Part shown: piece after piece, positions 1 to 7,483 of the stretch | Position numbering within the stretch: the first letter of the stretch is position 1 | Layout of the letters: each line of letters opens with the position of its first letter | NCBI GenBank assembly: GCA_022616055.1 | Contig: JAKEFM010000211.1 | Coordinates: 1 to 34,966, forward strand | Length of the DNA: 34,966 nt | DNA from: Planctomycetota bacterium | GTDB lineage: Bacteria; Planctomycetota; UBA1135; JAKEFM01 | Direction: 5' to 3' | Made by a program: the position numbers and the translations under genes | Notes under the pieces: model-generated | Seen by the model: the letters and a program-made list of their open reading frames with translations, nothing else | The model's database searches: none | What the model was told of the DNA's origin: nothing

Positions 1-1
1 A

Positions 2-73
2 TCTCTCGATCGGGGGCTGGGGCCGGCTACCGGGCGCTTCGGCGCCTACCCGGACGGGACTTTCACCCGCTAG
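2..73 (+). CDS. Possible 3' end of an upstream gene
   Basis: A short open frame enters from the left edge and stops at TAG 71-73. It ends with residues resembling GRFGAYPDGTFTR, and most third positions are G or C, as in real genes of this window. Only 23 codons are visible, so no family can be assigned. The frame starting at position 3 is also open, so the call is weak. Confidence 0.3.
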   Translation, partial: SLDRGLGPATGRFGAYPDGTFTR

Positions 74-112
74 CGAGGGGCAGCTTTCAGGACGCTCCAT
101 GCGGCGGGATTC

Positions 113-118
113 TACAAT
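113..118 (+). promoter_or_regulatory. Putative -10 element of the kelch gene
   Basis: TACAAT lies within TCTACAATC, 48 nt before the start codon. The same nonamer occurs on the minus strand before both ECF sigma genes (12563 and 16828). No good -35 hexamer is seen at 17 nt spacing. Confidence 0.4.
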
Positions 119-166
119 CGGGGCGCCCGCGGTCCCCTCGACCGCCCCTCGAGACGAGGAAACCCG

Positions 167-1759
167 ATGGCGCCCGCCCGCCTCCTCCTCCCCCTCTCCC
201 TCCTCGCCGCGGAGGCCCGCGCGCAGGCGACCCTCGCCTCGAGCGGCGACACGATCGGGGGGAGCGCGACCCTCGCCTACGCCGGGGGGCCGGCGAACGG
301 CGCGTGCGCCCTCCTCCTCTCGACGAGCGCCGGGAGCAACCCGATCCTCGTCGCGCTGACGGGGGACCCCTCCGACCTCCTCGGCGTCGGGAACGACTTC
401 CTCCTCCTCGGGATCTTCTTCCTCGCCCCGACGGACGCCTCGGGCGCCGCCTCTTTCCCGATCCCGATCCCGAACGATCCGGGCCTCCTCGACGCCGCGG
501 TCTATTTCCAGGCCCTCGCGGTCGTCGCCGCCCCTCCCGTCCCGGCGGGGATGTTCCACTCCTTCTCGAACGTCCGCGTCGTCACCGTCAACGCGCCCGG
601 CGCGTGGCAGGCCTCCCTCACCGACCTCGCGTCGAGCCGCGCGCTCCACACCGCGAGCCGACTCCCCGACGGCCGCGTCCTCGTCGCCGGCGGGGGGCCG
701 GTCACGCTCGCCGACCCCTACGGGGCGGTGGCGAGCGCCGAGATCCTCGACCCGAGCATGGAGACCCACGCCCCCACCCTCGTCCCGATGACGAGCGCCC
801 GGGCGTTCCACACGGCCACCCTCCTCGCCGACGGCCGCGTCCTCCTCGTCGGCGGCGTCGACGGGGGATTCGAGTCCCCCCCCGGCTCGGGGAACTTCGT
901 GACGAACGTCCTCCCCTCCGCGGAGATCTACGACCCCGCGACCGGCCTCTTCGCGGCGACCGGATCGATGGCGATCCCCCGCGCGGGGCACACGGCGACC
1001 CTCCTCCCGGACGGCCGGGTCCTCGTGACGGGAGGGACGAAGGGGAACGCCTCGTTCCAGGTCGACACGATCATCGACATCCTGAACAACGCCCTCTCCT
1101 CGGCCGAGGTCTGGAACCCGGCGACGGGCCTCTTCTCCGCCGTGGCGGGGATGAGCCAGAGCAAGGTCGGGCACTCCGCCGTCCTCCTCGACGACGGGGA
1201 GGTCCTCGTCGCCTCCGGGGTCGCGGTGACCGTCGTCATCGGGATCCCCGTCCCCTCCTTCTCGACGGTCTGCCAGCGGTTCGACCCGGCGACGAACGCC
1301 TTCTCCGCGGTCGGCTCGCTCCCCTCGGGAACCGGGCGCGCCCTTTTCCCCGCCGTGAAGCTCGGCAACGGGAAGGTCCTCGTCGCGGGGGGGACGGGGA
1401 ACAGTCCCCTCAACATCCAGCCGATCGCCGACTGCCGGCTCTTCAACCCGGCGACCGACCTCTGGGAGGCCGCCCCTCCTCTCGCCCAGGCCCGCGGGAC
1501 CTCGGCGGCGACGCGGCTCCCCGACGGGCGTGTCCTCGTCTCGGGCGGGGCGACGGGGGCGATCACGGCGCCGGTCCCCCTCGGCACCTGCGAGATCTAC
1601 GACCCGGGCCCGGGGACCTGGGCGGCGACGGGAAGCCTTCTCGCCGCACGGGGAACCCACGTCTCCGTCCTGCTCGGGGACGGAACGGTCTACGTCTCGG
1701 GAGGGGGCGGCGCCCCGAGCGGGCAGGCGATCCCCTCGGCGGAGACCTACTCCCCCTGA
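167..1759 (+). CDS. Secreted kelch-repeat beta-propeller protein
   Basis: A 530-residue protein. Residues 1-20 look like a signal peptide with an Ala-rich end (AEARAQ). Residues ~21-140 form a beta-rich domain of the type found in front of propellers in secreted planctomycete-like proteins. From ~150 to the C-terminus kelch-type blades recur, each with LPDGRVLVAGG or LLxDGxVLVxGG, then an SAExYDPATxxFxxxG strand; about six blades are visible. Such propellers usually bind ligands or act as extracellular adhesive or galactose-oxidase-like scaffolds. No catalytic residues are evident, so no reaction is assigned. The start ATG follows GAGGAAA at about 6 nt. The gene is convergent with the next one, with only 6 nt between the stop codons. 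Confidence 0.85.
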   Translation: MAPARLLLPLSLLAAEARAQATLASSGDTIGGSATLAYAGGPANGACALLLSTSAGSNPILVALTGDPSDLLGVGNDFLLLGIFFLAPTDASGAASFPIPIPNDPGLLDAAVYFQALAVVAAPPVPAGMFHSFSNVRVVTVNAPGAWQASLTDLASSRALHTASRLPDGRVLVAGGGPVTLADPYGAVASAEILDPSMETHAPTLVPMTSARAFHTATLLADGRVLLVGGVDGGFESPPGSGNFVTNVLPSAEIYDPATGLFAATGSMAIPRAGHTATLLPDGRVLVTGGTKGNASFQVDTIIDILNNALSSAEVWNPATGLFSAVAGMSQSKVGHSAVLLDDGEVLVASGVAVTVVIGIPVPSFSTVCQRFDPATNAFSAVGSLPSGTGRALFPAVKLGNGKVLVAGGTGNSPLNIQPIADCRLFNPATDLWEAAPPLAQARGTSAATRLPDGRVLVSGGATGAITAPVPLGTCEIYDPGPGTWAATGSLLAARGTHVSVLLGDGTVYVSGGGGAPSGQAIPSAETYSP

Positions 1760-1765
1760 GGGGGG

Positions 1766-2929
1766 CTACTCCGCGATCCCGACCGTCGCCGTGGCGCTGC
1801 GGACCACGGCCCGGATCGAGCCCCGCGGGATCGTGATCTTGGCGGCGGAGAAGGCGATCGCGGCGTGCTCGGGGGTCTCCTCCAGGATCTTCCCCCAGAT
1901 GCGGTTGCCGTTGTGGAGCTCGACGTAGCCCGAGGGGAGGTGGGCGAGCTCGTCCTTCTCCTTGTCCGCCCCCGCGAGCGGGACGATCTTCGCGAGGCTC
2001 TTCATCCCGAAGACGATCTCGCCTCCCGGCACCCTCAGCGTCAGCTCCTCCGCATTGATCCGGTAGATCCGGCCCGTGAAGAAGTTGCCGTTGCGGAGGG
2101 TGAGGAGCACCTCGCCCGCCTTGAGGAGCACGAATTCCCCGCCCGGGGTCCGGATCGAGATCGGGCCCTGCGGGCCGGTCGGGACCGGCGGGGGAGCCGG
2201 AGCGAGATCCGTGGGCGGCTCGGGCTCCGTCCGCTTCGCATCGTCGGGCGGCGGAGCGGGAGGCGGCTCGGGCGTCGGCGGACGCGGAGCCGGGGGCTCG
2301 GGGACGGGAGGCCGGACGGGCTCCGTCGGGGGCGTCGGGGCCTTCTCCGCGCGGGCGACCTTGACCGGCTCCTTCGACCCGAATCCCCCCCGCAGGGAGA
2401 CGATGCCGAGGGTGAGGAGGAGGAGGGCCGCCGCCGCGATCGACCCGAACTTGAAGATGCGGCGCATCCGCCCGGGCGGCTCGGCGGGGGCGCCGGCTCC
2501 GGCGCCGACCGCCTCCAGGTCCATCTCGCCGACTTCGTCGGGCTTGAGGGGGGCCATCTTGGGATCCCCCTCGTTCGCCTCCATCACCTCGTCGCCGCCG
2601 CGCAGCAGCCAGTCGGGGTCGTCCTCCCCCTTCTCCCCCATCTCACCCTTGGCGCCGACGCCCACGGTCGGGCCGAGGATGTCCCCCTCGGGAGCGAGGA
2701 CGAACTCCTCGGCCTCCTCCTTCTCCGGAGGCTCCGGCTCCATCACGAAGAACTCCGGCGCGGCCTCTTCGCCGCCGGGGCCCGGAGGGGGGACGAGGTC
2801 CTCGGGACCTCCGCCCTGCGAGGGCGAAGCTCCGGCGGGCTCGGGCTGACCGCCCGCCGGATGGAGCGCCTCTCCGCCCCTCTCTTCGGGTTCCTGCGAC
2901 TCTTCGGGTCGGTGCTTCGGGGATGCCAT
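1766..2929 (-). CDS. Single-pass membrane protein with two LSm-like repeats
   Basis: A 387-residue protein of unrecognised family. Residues 1-155 are acidic and Pro/Gly-rich and probably disordered and cytoplasmic. Residues 161-179 (FGSIAAAALLLLTLGIVSL) form one membrane helix after an RMRR positive patch, so the C-terminus should face out. Residues 195-252 are a Pro-rich spacer. Two similar beta repeats follow, ~275-318 and ~336-378. Each begins L-x-NGN, has G-[RK]-I about 5 residues later, and ends with a gly/ile strand (GEIVFGMKSLAKIV; KITIPRGSIRAVV). The pattern resembles SH3/LSm-like folds, but this is a visual judgement. ATG 2929 has no strong SD. The gene is divergent from the M28 peptidase. 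Confidence 0.75.
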   Translation of the reverse strand: MASPKHRPEESQEPEERGGEALHPAGGQPEPAGASPSQGGGPEDLVPPPGPGGEEAAPEFFVMEPEPPEKEEAEEFVLAPEGDILGPTVGVGAKGEMGEKGEDDPDWLLRGGDEVMEANEGDPKMAPLKPDEVGEMDLEAVGAGAGAPAEPPGRMRRIFKFGSIAAAALLLLTLGIVSLRGGFGSKEPVKVARAEKAPTPPTEPVRPPVPEPPAPRPPTPEPPPAPPPDDAKRTEPEPPTDLAPAPPPVPTGPQGPISIRTPGGEFVLLKAGEVLLTLRNGNFFTGRIYRINAEELTLRVPGGEIVFGMKSLAKIVPLAGADKEKDELAHLPSGYVELHNGNRIWGKILEETPEHAAIAFSAAKITIPRGSIRAVVRSATATVGIAE

Positions 2930-2991
2930 GGCCGTCGTGCGTTATCGGCCGGAGGGGGCGGGGACCTTTCGGACCGCTTGAGAGGGCCGCC

Positions 2992-2997
2992 TAGAAT
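2992..2997 (+). promoter_or_regulatory. Putative -10 element of the M28 peptidase, near-leaderless
   Basis: TAGAAT ends 8 nt before the ATG at 3006. If it is the -10 box, transcription would begin about at the start codon, giving a leaderless mRNA. This fits the absence of a Shine-Dalgarno sequence there. Confidence 0.4.
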
Positions 2998-3005
2998 CGC
3001 GCGCG

Positions 3006-4421
3006 ATGATCGCCGTCTTCCTCCTTCCTCCCCTCCTCCCTCCCCTCCTCGGCGCGCTCGCCTCCCAGGGCTCCCCGGCATCGGCGCCCGGCTCGCGTCC
3101 CGCCGCTCCCGCCCTCGAGATGGAGCGGGTCCTCGCCCGCGAGGTCCGCGAGGCGAACATGCTCGCGAGCGTCCGGACCCTGGTCGGGTTCGGGCCCCGG
3201 ATGGGAGGGACCTCCTCGGGGGAGCGCGCTTCCGCCTGGGTCGCGGAGCGCTTCCGCGCCGAGGGGCTCGCCGTCGAGGTCGTCGAGGACCCGCCCCTCC
3301 GCGCGCACGAGGAGACGAAGTGGTCGGTCGAGGCGCGCGAGGGGGACTCCTGGCGGCCGGTCGCAGGCGCCGTCCCCTACGGCTTCTCGAAGGCGGGCTC
3401 CGGGAGCGGCCCTCTCCGGCTCGAGGGCGCCTCGCCGGGAGGAGGGGTCCTCCTCCTGCGACGGCGGCCGCGCGGCCCCCTCCCCTCCGGGACCCTCGCC
3501 GCGCTCGTCGACGGAGACGCCGTCCCCGGCACCGACTACTCCGTCCTCCACCCCCTCGCGGGGCGCGCCGGCGACGTCCCGGTCTTCGCGATCTCGGCCC
3601 GGGAGGCGGGGCGCCTCCGCGAGGCGCTCGAGGGGGGTCCGCCGATCGAGGTCCGGTTCTCCCTCGAGGCGAGGATCTCCGAGTCCTCCCCGAAGACGGT
3701 CCTCGCGACGATCCCGGGCCGCGACCGCACGCGGTCGATCCTCTTCTGCGCCCACGGCGACGCCGACTCGGGAGGGCCTGGGGCCGACGACAACGCCTCG
3801 GGGGTCGCCGTCCTCCTCGAGATCGCCCGCGCCGTCTCCGCCGCGGTCCGGAGCGGCCGGGTCGACGCCCCCCCCTGCGACCTTCGCTTCGCGGTCTGGG
3901 GGACCGAGATCCACTCGACGCGCGCCTTCGTCGAGAGGGAGCGCGCGCCGGGGCGTTCCGGGGCCCTCGCCGCGGTCCTCAACTTCGACCAGGCCGGCTT
4001 CGGCAGCGGCGACGACGCCCTGTTCGTCGAGCCCGACGACGTCCCCCGGAACGGGACGCTCGTCCGCTCGATCCTCGCCGCCGCCCTCGATCACCGCGGG
4101 GAGGAGGGATTCCCCTCCCGCTTCACCTCGAACCGCGCCCTCGGCGGGACCGACTCCTACGTCTTCCAGGAGGGGGCGGCCGGCCCCCCCTCCGTCACGG
4201 TCTTCGCGAGCGCCTTCGGCCAGCCCTCCTTCGTCGAGCCGACGACGGGCTTCCCGCGCTCGGGGGATTGGGCCGCGAAGATCCGCATCGACCACGACCG
4301 CTTCTACCACTCGAGCGGCGACCTCCCGGAGAACACGACCGACCTCGAGCCCTTCAACATGGGATGGTGCGCGCGGGTCGCGCTCCTCGGGGCGCTGCGC
4401 GCGGCCCCCGACCTCCGGTGA
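3006..4421 (+). CDS. M28-family zinc peptidase, secreted, with PA-like insert
   Basis: A 471-residue protein with an N-terminal signal peptide (~1-20). The M28 core has the expected metal ligands in order: H250 (AHGDADSGG), bridging D261 (PGADDNASGVAVLLE), E301 (WGTEIHST), D328 (NFDQAG) and H435 (FYHSSGD). Residues ~140-220 form a PA-like insert before the second half of the core. The family hydrolyses N-terminal or dipeptide bonds with two Zn ions, outside the cytoplasm. The usual Glu-Glu pair reads Thr300-Glu301, so the general base seems replaced. The ~100 nt after the gene holds a strong terminator-like hairpin. Specificity cannot be read. Confidence 0.88.
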   Translation: MIAVFLLPPLLPPLLGALASQGSPASAPGSRPAAPALEMERVLAREVREANMLASVRTLVGFGPRMGGTSSGERASAWVAERFRAEGLAVEVVEDPPLRAHEETKWSVEAREGDSWRPVAGAVPYGFSKAGSGSGPLRLEGASPGGGVLLLRRRPRGPLPSGTLAALVDGDAVPGTDYSVLHPLAGRAGDVPVFAISAREAGRLREALEGGPPIEVRFSLEARISESSPKTVLATIPGRDRTRSILFCAHGDADSGGPGADDNASGVAVLLEIARAVSAAVRSGRVDAPPCDLRFAVWGTEIHSTRAFVERERAPGRSGALAAVLNFDQAGFGSGDDALFVEPDDVPRNGTLVRSILAAALDHRGEEGFPSRFTSNRALGGTDSYVFQEGAAGPPSVTVFASAFGQPSFVEPTTGFPRSGDWAAKIRIDHDRFYHSSGDLPENTTDLEPFNMGWCARVALLGALRAAPDLR

Positions 4422-4427
4422 ACGAAT

Positions 4428-4450
4428 CGGGGGGAGCCGGGCTCCCCCCG
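4428..4450 (+). terminator. GC-rich terminator-like hairpin
   Basis: CGGGGGGAGC, 3-nt loop, GCTCCCCCCG: a perfect 10-bp stem 7 nt after the M28 stop. There is no T-tract. A second inverted repeat, CCCCGG-T-CCGGGG (4481-4493), lies just before the stop of the convergent gene. Together they could separate the convergent transcripts. Confidence 0.5.
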
Positions 4451-4502
4451 TGTCGGGTCGCTTGGGAGAGGGACGTCCCCCCCCGGTCCGGGGAGGCCCG
4501 GA

Positions 4503-5738
4503 CTAGGGGATCAATCCCTCGAGGACCGCCGTCGCGGCGACGTCGTCGCGGACCTCGATCGGCCTGCCCGAGAGCTCTCCGAGGGTCCCCGCGCCGAGGG
4601 GGAGGGCCTGGCCCTTGCGCGTCTGGCGCTTGAAGGTCCCCTTCGCGGAGAGAGCCCCGGCCTGGACGAATCCGCCCACCCCGTCCCCGATCCAGACCGA
4701 GTAGGTCGGGCCGGCGGGGAGGTTCTTCGCGCGGACCTCGAAGCTCGAAGCGCCCTGCGGCGCGTTGTAGCGGGTCTGGACGGAGCCGCTCGCGTTCGTC
4801 CCCGCGGGCGCGGAGGCCGGCGGGGCGAGGGCGGACTTCCCGTTCAGGTTCCCGAGGCCGGGCGACTGCGCCGTGCCGGGGAGGACTCCCCAGAGGAAGA
4901 CGACCCCGATGGAGTCGACCACCTGCACGCGCCGGGCGGCGAGGTCGTCGAGGTCGGCCACGCCTAGCGCCGCGGGCGCGGCGCCTTCCGCCTCGAGGCT
5001 CAGCCCGAAGCGGCCCTTCGCGGGGTTCTTGACCTCGAGGTCGCCGACCGCGAAGAAGACCCCGGTGCCCACGCCCGACTCGAGGGCCACGGAGAAGACC
5101 CCCGCGTCCGTCGGAAGGTTGCGCGCGTCGACGGAGAACTCCTGATTCCCGCCGCGCTTGTCGAGCCCCACGTTCCCGAACGCGTCCGCGTCGGGGGCGG
5201 GATCGGGCCGCTGGAGGGAGACCTGTCCATGCTCGGAGGGTCCACTGGAGGCGGAGCCGCCGCCGGTCCCGCCGCCACCGCTGCCGTCGCCGATGTAGAT
5301 CGGTCCCGGGACGGTCCCCTCGAGGCAGACCCCGACTCCCCCGGTTCCGCGGACCTGCACGAGGCGTCCGCCGAGGTAGGAGATGTCGACGACGGAGAGG
5401 GTCGAGCTGTCGACCTGGACGTTGAGATCCCAGCGGCCGTTGCTGGCGGTCACGAGCTCCATCGTGCCGATCGGGTAGAACGACCCCGATCCGACGCCGT
5501 TCTCGAGCCAGACCTCGTAGGGGGTCATGGGCCCGGTGGCCTCGAGCTTGTCCGTCCGGACCCAGAACCTCTGCTCCGAGGGGTACTGCTCCAGGCGGAC
5601 CTGCCCGCTCGCGTCGGAGTCGAACGCCCCCCAGGGGGGCGAGAGCGACGCCCAGTACTTGATCGGGGCGGTGGCGAAGGCGGCGAGCGCAAGGGAGAGG
5701 CACGCGCCGAGGGAAACGGCCGGGGTCCGGATCTTCAT
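4503..5738 (-). CDS. Secreted protein with three tandem degenerate repeats
   Basis: A 411-residue protein starting MKIRTPAVSL. This start is chosen because AGAGGTGA lies 5-6 nt upstream and a signal peptide (~1-24) follows; the open frame extends 39 codons further without either. Three ~95-residue units (~45-143, 190-287, 318-411) share F-x-V-x-x-x-x-LP, then [YF]-x-V-x-[LI]-E/G-x-GVG-x-G-x-F, then G-x-[LM], G-[RT]-[WF], and end [VI]-[EQ]-V-x-D/G...V-x-L-x-G-x-[LIV]-P. Units 1 and 2 are joined by a Gly/Ser-rich linker (~150-168). The family is not recognised. It is probably an extracellular or cell-surface beta-sandwich protein. Confidence 0.8.
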   Translation of the reverse strand: MKIRTPAVSLGACLSLALAAFATAPIKYWASLSPPWGAFDSDASGQVRLEQYPSEQRFWVRTDKLEATGPMTPYEVWLENGVGSGSFYPIGTMELVTASNGRWDLNVQVDSSTLSVVDISYLGGRLVQVRGTGGVGVCLEGTVPGPIYIGDGSGGGGTGGGSASSGPSEHGQVSLQRPDPAPDADAFGNVGLDKRGGNQEFSVDARNLPTDAGVFSVALESGVGTGVFFAVGDLEVKNPAKGRFGLSLEAEGAAPAALGVADLDDLAARRVQVVDSIGVVFLWGVLPGTAQSPGLGNLNGKSALAPPASAPAGTNASGSVQTRYNAPQGASSFEVRAKNLPAGPTYSVWIGDGVGGFVQAGALSAKGTFKRQTRKGQALPLGAGTLGELSGRPIEVRDDVAATAVLEGLIP

Positions 5739-5905
5739 CGAGTCACCTCTGGCGCCGGACGCCCAGGGTCCTCCGCGGGGAATCCTCCCCCGGCCTCCAA
5801 CGGCGAAGCCCGTCGACGACGCCGACGGGCCCCGGTCGGACCCACATCCGGACAACCAGGAGAAATATCCCCCGGGGTCGCGGGATCGTCCAACGGAAGG
5901 CCCGG

Positions 5906-5911
5906 TATGCT
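5906..5911 (+). promoter_or_regulatory. Putative -10 element of xylulokinase
   Basis: TATGCT ends 12 nt before the TTG start, implying a leader of only about 6 nt. The 185-nt divergent gap (5739-5923) holds no other gene. Confidence 0.3.
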
Positions 5912-5923
5912 CGGGGCCGGACC

Positions 5924-7444
5924 TTGGACGGCATCTTCGTCGGCCTCGATTGCGGGACCCGATCGACCCGCGCGCTCGCCCTCGACGCCGCCTCAGGGAA
6001 GGTCCTCGCCACCGCCCAGCGCCTCCTCACCCTCCTCCCGAACCTCCCTCCGGGCCATGCGGAACAGGACGCGGACCACTGGGTCGCGGCCGCGCGCGAT
6101 GCCCTCCTCGAGACCCTCTCCGGCGTCGACCGCCGCGCCGTCCGGGGGATCGGGGTCTCCGGCCAGCAGCACGGCTTCGTCCCCCTCGACGCCCGCGACG
6201 ATCCGATCCGGCCGGCGAAGCTCTGGTGCGACACGTCGACCGCTCCTCAGTGCGCGCGCCTCCTCGAGCGGCTCGGCGGCCTCGAGAGGTTCCTCGCCCT
6301 CACGGGCAACGCCCTCCCCCCTGGCTACACCGCCTCGAAGGTCCTCTGGCTGAAGGAGAACGAGCCCTCGAACTTCGCCCGGCTGCGCTCGATCCTCCTC
6401 CCCCACGATTTCCTCAACCTCTGGCTGACCGGGGAGAAGGCGACGGAGCCGGGGGACGCCTCCGGGACGGCGCTCCTCGACGTCCGCACCCGCCGCTGGG
6501 TGCCCGAGGTCTGCGAGGCGATCGCCCCCGGCCTCGCCGCGTTCCTCCCCCCCATCCGCGACTCCCTCTCGATCCTCGCCCCCCTCGCACCCGAGCGGGC
6601 CGACGAGCTCCGCCTCCCCCGCGATGTCCTCGTCTCGATGGGATCCGGCGACAACATGATGGGGGCGATCGGGACCGGCAACGTCCGCGAGGGGATCGTC
6701 ACGGCGAGCCTCGGCACCTCGGGGACGGTCTACGCCCACTCCTCCCGACCCCTCGTCGACCCCCGCGGCGAGGTCGCCGGCTTCTGCGGCGGGACGGGAG
6801 CGTGGCTCCCTCTCGTCTGCACGATGAACGTCACCGTCGCGACGAGTCTCGCCCTCGCCGCCTTCGGCGAGGAACTCGCCTCCCTCGATCCCCTCGTCGA
6901 GTCCGTCCCGCCCGGCGCCGACGGCCTCCTCTGTCTCCCCTACTTCGCCGGGGAGCGGACCCCGAACCTCCCCGAGGGGACCGGAGTCCTCTTCGGGCTC
7001 CGCGAGGGGACCTTCGACCGCGCCCACGCCCTCCGCGCCGCGATGGAGGGGGCGACGCTCGGACTGAACCACGGCCTCCGGCGGCTGCGCGATCTCGGCC
7101 TCGCCCCGCGCGAGATTCGACTCACCGGCGGCGGCGCGCGCAGCCGCGCCTGGCGCCGGATCGTCGCCGATGTCTCCGGCTTCCCCGTGGTCTGCCCGGA
7201 GTCGGCGGAGGGCGCCGCCCTGGGCGCGGCCATCCAAGCGCTCGCCGCCCGTGCTCGCGACCGGGGCGAGCGCGTCTCGATCGAGGAGGCCTGCGACGCC
7301 TTCGTCCGGCTCGACGGATCGACCCGCGTCGAGCCGGACCCCGCCCGCGCCGCCCTGTACCGGAACTGGCAGGATCTCCACGACCGCCTCTCCCTCGCCC
7401 TGCGCGAGTGCTTCCCGCGCCACCGCGCGCTCCTCGGGGGGTAG
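5924..7444 (+). CDS. xylB: Xylulokinase, FGGY carbohydrate kinase
   Basis: A 506-residue FGGY-family kinase, close to the usual xylulokinase length. It phosphorylates D-xylulose with ATP to D-xylulose-5-phosphate in the cytoplasm. Visible marks are the N-terminal phosphate-1 motif GLDCGTRSTRA with D9, the sugar-side motif GIGVSGQQHGFVPLD (76-89; xylulokinases have GxSGQMHG), the catalytic-base loop SMGSGDNMMGAIGTG with D243, GTSGTV in the second actin-like fold, and the adenine-side GGGARSRAWRRIVADV. The start is TTG at 5924, since no in-frame ATG is suitable and residues 1-6 lead straight into the first beta strand. The next gene, 39 nt downstream, is an isomerase-like protein, which supports xylose rather than glycerol or gluconate as substrate. 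Another FGGY specificity is possible. Confidence 0.85.
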   Translation: MDGIFVGLDCGTRSTRALALDAASGKVLATAQRLLTLLPNLPPGHAEQDADHWVAAARDALLETLSGVDRRAVRGIGVSGQQHGFVPLDARDDPIRPAKLWCDTSTAPQCARLLERLGGLERFLALTGNALPPGYTASKVLWLKENEPSNFARLRSILLPHDFLNLWLTGEKATEPGDASGTALLDVRTRRWVPEVCEAIAPGLAAFLPPIRDSLSILAPLAPERADELRLPRDVLVSMGSGDNMMGAIGTGNVREGIVTASLGTSGTVYAHSSRPLVDPRGEVAGFCGGTGAWLPLVCTMNVTVATSLALAAFGEELASLDPLVESVPPGADGLLCLPYFAGERTPNLPEGTGVLFGLREGTFDRAHALRAAMEGATLGLNHGLRRLRDLGLAPREIRLTGGGARSRAWRRIVADVSGFPVVCPESAEGAALGAAIQALAARARDRGERVSIEEACDAFVRLDGSTRVEPDPARAALYRNWQDLHDRLSLALRECFPRHRALLGG

Positions 7445-7483
7445 CAGGGTTACGATCCCACCCCCGCCTCCCGGAGCCGCGCC

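Noticed and set aside
1865..4633. A 922-codon plus-strand frame across two genes
   Set aside because: Arg/Gly/Pro-rich translation, antisense and out of frame to two well-supported genes.
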